From NCBI GenBank assembly GCA_030374735.1, contig JASCIV010000935.1:1-10049 (forward strand): a DNA stretch of 10,049 nucleotides, in the 5' to 3' direction. Shown one piece after another: positions 7,322 through 10,049 of the stretch. Origin of the DNA: Gracilaria caudata. Taxonomy: Eukaryota > Rhodophyta > Florideophyceae > Gracilariales > Gracilariaceae. Made by a program: the position numbers and the translations under genes. Positions within the stretch are counted from its first letter, which is position 1; every line of letters begins with the position of its first letter. The notes beneath the pieces are model-generated. The model saw nothing but the letters and a program-made list of their open reading frames with translations, made no database searches and was not told where the DNA came from.

Positions 7322-8428
7322 TCAGTGCCGATGCTCGTATACGATGAAGGGGGCAGCTTTCACACTGGAAAATAATGGAGAGCTTCCCATCTTCTCAGCA
7401 GTTATACCGGCATCGAAACAGACGTGGAAGCTTTCTTGCTTCAGCAGATTTCCGGCAAATACCACGGCACTCTCTGCCACACAAACATCATCAACACACG
7501 CAGAAACGATGTTTGGAGGTTCATTCGAGGCCGGTTCAAGCACTTGAGGTCTTACAAACAGCAACCCTACGAGGTGCTGATTGCAGTGAAGTCGCCACGC
7601 TGATCGATGCTCACGTCTTGAAAGCCCATTCGTCAAGAAATGAGAGGCGCATTGCAGACCTTCAGCAGAAAAATATTCCGGCCGCAAGAATTCCGAGCCA
7701 TTGCGCCCTAGTTGCGTTACAAGCGCAGAGATATCATCCGATTCCGTAATCCTTCGCCATTTTGAAGCCAGGGCAATGGATTCTGATGAAATCTTGTGAA
7801 CCAAGTCAAGAGATTCTAGCATTGATTTTCCTGTACTCTTGATGGAGCGAATTTCGTCCTTCCTTGGCCAGATGATCATGTTGCTCACAGGCGTCCATCC
7901 CGCCTTATGGAATATCCGGATCATGGCCTTGTTTTCAGGGATTGTGGTGGAGAAAATGCGCAAGTCAGACAGTTCGTTGTGCGCTTTCCGAACTGCTTTT
8001 GTTGCTTCCAGCAAGATAGTGGTAGCCAACCCAACCCCACGTAGATCTTCTCGCACTCGCACTGCTCCGATAAAGAACTCTCTTTGGAAAAGAACATCGT
8101 GATTGAGGAAAACTTCTTTAGGTCTCACAAGGATAAAGGCAGCTACTCCAGTTGGACCTTCTAAGACATAGGGCTCACATTGAATACCGGAAGCATAAGC
8201 AGGTAGTAGACGAGGCACGTAATCTTTGTAATCGTCGACTTTGGTACAAATTTCTCTCACTTCGTCCCGATCGCATACATCCCGATAACGGCGGAATTTG
8301 AAAGTCGCACCGTTGTGTCGCAGGGGAGGTGAAGCCATATTTGTTTTGGATTCCGCGGTGGAAGTGGCCTGTTTGTATTCACGGATTTTGGAGCGGTTCA
8401 ACCCGCATGTACGGGCGAAGCAAAGCAT
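7322..8428 (-). CDS. GNAT-family N-acetyltransferase, histidine N-acetyltransferase (NAT16/HisAT)-like
   Basis: The 368-residue protein probably transfers acetyl from acetyl-CoA to an amino group of a small molecule; free histidine is the substrate of the closest family I recognise. The GNAT fold runs from about residue 43 to 188. The core acetyl-CoA loop is R130-G-V-G-L-A135 within GAVRVREDLRGVGLATTILL, and motif B is E165-NKAMIRIFHKAGW. An upstream stretch, DDYKDYVPRLLPAY (65-78), matches the substrate-side 'Y-x-D-Y-(L/V)-P' segment of HisAT proteins. Overall length is close to that of vertebrate NAT16, and residues 190-368 correspond to its divergent second half, in which I see no independent motif. 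Two starts are possible: the ATG at 8428, with a weak context (T at -3) and an added basic N-terminus, or M31 (ATG at 8336-8338) with A at -3 and G at +4. I favour M31 slightly unless the first 30 residues are an organelle leader. Substrate assignment is inference. Confidence 0.8.
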   Translation of the reverse strand: MLCFARTCGLNRSKIREYKQATSTAESKTNMASPPLRHNGATFKFRRYRDVCDRDEVREICTKVDDYKDYVPRLLPAYASGIQCEPYVLEGPTGVAAFILVRPKEVFLNHDVLFQREFFIGAVRVREDLRGVGLATTILLEATKAVRKAHNELSDLRIFSTTIPENKAMIRIFHKAGWTPVSNMIIWPRKDEIRSIKSTGKSMLESLDLVHKISSESIALASKWRRITESDDISALVTQLGRNGSEFLRPEYFSAEGLQCASHFLTNGLSRREHRSAWRLHCNQHLVGLLFVRPQVLEPASNEPPNIVSACVDDVCVAESAVVFAGNLLKQESFHVCFDAGITAEKMGSSPLFSSVKAAPFIVYEHRH

Positions 8429-8600
8429 CGATGCGGGTAGACTGCTCTGGCGTTAATCCACATGACGTGTTTGTCTGCAAGACTTCATGTTTAGTGTCGT
8501 GGTGCCAATTAGTCTTCAGATCCATCTTGAGCATGCACAGCCGAATAGCCCCGAAGTTGTGGCTCTTAATAAAAGACCTTGAAAAAAAAAAGCGCTACAG

Positions 8601-8622
8601 ACTACCCTTGTACGAAGGTAGT
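8601..8622. repeat. imperfect 22-bp palindrome containing GTACGAAGGTA
   Basis: The sequence begins ACTACCCTTGTAC and ends GAAGGTAGT; it is self-complementary except at two pairs of positions. Its CTACCC...GTACGAAGGTA organisation is repeated at 9712-9731 with one extra base in the spacer, making the two likely copies of one small element. Confidence 0.7.
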
Positions 8623-8723
8623 ATCGTTCGCTACCCAGTGAGCACAGCTGCCCTCTTGTAGGCGTGAAAACCTCGCAAGTTGGTTTGGAAGGATTTGAGA
8701 TAAGGGGACCGATGTAGCAGCCG

Positions 8724-8750
8724 TCTCTGGGGGCATAATGTTCCCAGAGA
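8724..8750. repeat. hairpin TCTCTGGG/CCCAGAGA
   Basis: Perfect 8-bp arms at 8724-8731 and 8743-8750 with an 11-base loop. No T-run follows, and no gene is adjacent for it to terminate. Confidence 0.6.
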
Positions 8751-9180
8751 GCAGGAATACAAATCCTTCGGCAGTTTTGCTTGCCTGCAGTAGTGAAGTT
8801 TAGTCGTTTGAAGTTTGTGTTGTCATCAGCCAATGCGAGATGTATGGATTATTACCACGATGCAAACTGCGTAGGATCAAGTTCCAAAAAGAGAGAGACG
8901 ACCATGACTTGGTGTGTGAACGTTACCACTTTCTATATCGATGACGGAGCAGACGCAGCTGGAGATATCCCAACTAGGAATGGAATTGAGACACCATTGA
9001 TAACTGAGAAGATGCGCTTTTTAAGAATTGAACACACTCGTTGAATAAGCGCTTTCAGAACCAAGGGATCGATTATTTGTAGATCTCTTTAATCTCTTTA
9101 CTGTGAGCGCACTCATGTACAGAGTTTGTACATGGCTAAGTCCGCAGGACGGCAAAGGTAAATGGTTAAAAGAACCCTTC

Positions 9181-9224
9181 GTACCAAGGTAAGCCCAAGG
9201 TTCACACCCGTTGTGGTAGCGTTC
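9181..9224. repeat. degenerate copy of the GTACGAAGGTA / GTAGCGTTC repeat
   Basis: GTACCAAGGTA (9181-9191, one change from the core) is followed 22 bases later by GTGGTAGCGTTC (9213-9224), identical to 5103-5114. The two motif types also occur together at 9704-9731 and 9804-9823, in the opposite order. Confidence 0.5.
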
Positions 9225-9503
9225 CGTACAACGCATTCCGGCTGCGATGTACTTGCACGGAGTATTCTATAAAGAGGAGGGCAATTCTCGTTTGCGCAAA
9301 GATTACTCGTTGATGTCTGCAGATGTGCAACATCAGACGGTATGGCTGATTGGTTCGAATGAATCATACAAATGATATGATGAACGTGTCGATCGCTGTG
9401 ATTGGCAGCTCGGTCTTGCGCGACGTTGGTGTTGTAGCGCGTGCCGAAACTGTCTCGTGATAAAGCTAGAACACATTGTGGGAACAGAAGGCAACTTCTG
9501 TAA

Positions 9504-9638
9504 CGCAACAGAGGGTCTCAATTTGAGACTCTCAAAGCACTCGATTTGTTGCTTCCCGAAGGTTTGTTAAACGTCGTGAGCAGTCTTTTACTGAACGGTA
9601 AAACTACGAAGGTAGAAACCTTAAAACCGTTATCCTAA
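9504..9638 (+). other. short leucine-rich open segment
   Basis: Forty-four sense codons lie between stops at 9501-9503 and 9636-9638. The translation includes FETLKALDLLLPEGLL, helix-like and leucine-rich. It has no ATG at its start, matches no family I know, and overlaps the repeats at 9515-9529 and 9604-9640. A decayed coding fragment or chance are both possible. Confidence 0.12.
9515..9529. repeat. 15-bp palindrome GTCTCAA-T-TTGAGAC
   Basis: Perfect 7-bp arms around one central base, the same geometry as three other palindromes in this window. Confidence 0.8.
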
Positions 9639-9701
9639 TAGAGTTTTACTACAGCTTAGTAATTAGAGGCTGTTGTCCACAATAAAGAAGTTATCCTAAT
9701 A
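9604..9701. repeat. repeat cluster: CTACGAAGGTA and duplicated GTTATCCTAATA
   Basis: CTACGAAGGTA lies at 9604-9614. The 12-mer GTTATCCTAATA occurs exactly at 9629-9640 and again at 9690-9701, the second copy running straight into the ACTGTAGCG repeat. This suggests local duplication. Confidence 0.6.
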
Positions 9702-9823
9702 CTGTAGCGTTCTACCCGTCGTACGAAGGTAACAATACCGACGGTGGGTGATCCGCCTCCTACGGCATTGTAGTTGAGGGATAGCCCTCATAGATATCTT
9801 ACTGTAGCGTTCTACCTTTGTAG
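9700..9823. repeat. direct repeat TACTGTAGCGTTCTACC, two copies 100 bp apart
   Basis: The 17-mer is exact at 9700-9716 and 9800-9816. The first copy continues into GTACGAAGGTA (9721-9731); the second into the related TACCTTTGTAG (9813-9823, inverse form of the same core). The DNA between the copies is not obviously duplicated otherwise. Confidence 0.8.
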
Positions 9824-9973
9824 CAGGCTGTCGTCGATTGATGACTACAAAATTTATAGTATAAATCTTACAATTAACGGCGTTCAGTTGCGGCTGAAAC
9901 TGAACGAGGCCAGTGAATCTGGAATGTAATCTCACACAAGATGTTATTCCTTGGAAGGTTACCCCCGGAAAGG

Positions 9974-10049
9974 TAAGGGGTACCCATGGGTGCCCCTTTT
10001 AAATTTTTGGCCATTTTTGGAGCAGGTACCCCTTATGCGCTAAGGGGTA
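9974..10049. repeat. inverted-repeat cluster at right edge (TAAGGGGTACC units)
   Basis: TAAGGGGTACC at 9974-9984 is inverted exactly at 10025-10035, and TAAGGGGTA resumes at 10041-10049, where the window stops. Two hairpins result: 9975-9998 (11-bp arms, one mismatch, AT loop) and 10027-10049 (9-bp arms, TGCGC loop). The array probably continues outside the window. Confidence 0.8.

Larger units (their letters stand above)
8429..10049. other. repeat-rich region without a supported gene
   Basis: No frame here is convincing. The longest, minus 9113-9508, is rich in Ser/Arg/Cys with no domain signal. The DNA instead carries an A10 run (8582-8591), imperfect palindromes at 8601-8622 and 8724-8750, copies of TACGAAGGTA and GTAGCGTTC, a 15-bp palindrome at 9515-9529, and inverted repeats at the right edge. 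The left part should contain the promoter and 5' UTR of the minus-strand acetyltransferase gene, but I see no clear TATA box on that strand. Confidence 0.6.

Noticed and set aside
8781..9044. 87-codon plus-strand frame
   Set aside because: It starts at a non-ATG codon; the portion after its first ATG (about 8841) is 68 residues with no recognisable features.
9264..9280. TATAAAG near 9268 as a promoter
   Set aside because: No supported gene follows on the plus strand.
9351..9365. GGTTCGAATGAATC, resembling a tRNA T-arm
   Set aside because: Only four stem pairs form, and no acceptor stem, D-arm or anticodon arm can be placed around it.
9113..9508. 131-codon minus-strand frame
   Set aside because: No motif or domain; composition rich in Ser, Arg and Cys as in random non-coding translation; overlaps repeats and a palindrome.

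Overview
The window looks like nuclear DNA from a photosynthetic eukaryote, most likely a unicellular red alga. Its protein-coding genes are long uninterrupted frames separated by 0.5 to 1.8 kb. The proteins carry organelle or secretory leaders: a mitochondrial-type presequence, an ER signal peptide and a plastid-type N-terminus. One protein resembles the bilin-carrying gamma/linker subunits of red algal phycobilisomes. No operon structure, Shine-Dalgarno pattern or bacterial terminator is evident. The species is not determined, and the red algal call rests mainly on the 5293-6183 gene.

Layout: 1-1848 holds no gene I can support, but has several palindromes, including a 27-bp-arm hairpin directly followed by a second palindrome, and two short eroded-looking open segments. 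Plus strand 1849-2949 encodes a Gfo/Idh/MocA oxidoreductase of the inositol 2-dehydrogenase type with an apparent mitochondrial presequence. Plus strand 3533-4807 encodes an unrecognised, secreted, N-glycosylated, cysteine-rich protein with a TATA box upstream. Plus strand 5293-6183 encodes the putative phycobilisome gamma/linker protein. Minus strand 6679-7178 is the 3' end of a LINE-like retroelement: a reverse-transcriptase C-terminal tail with a Cys/His motif, then AATAAA and (GAA)5. Minus strand 7322-8428 encodes a GNAT acetyltransferase of the histidine N-acetyltransferase (NAT16/HisAT) type. From 8429 to the end there is no supported gene, but short repeats and imperfect palindromes are dense.

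The genes do not form an obvious pathway; they appear to be independent housekeeping or lineage genes. The least explained component is the intergenic DNA. A 10-mer core, TAC(G)AAGGTA, recurs six times, GTAGCGTTC recurs four times (two copies exactly 100 bp apart), and several 15-bp palindromes have a single-base centre. This may be a family of small degenerate palindromic elements. I found no convincing new defence or mobile system beyond this.
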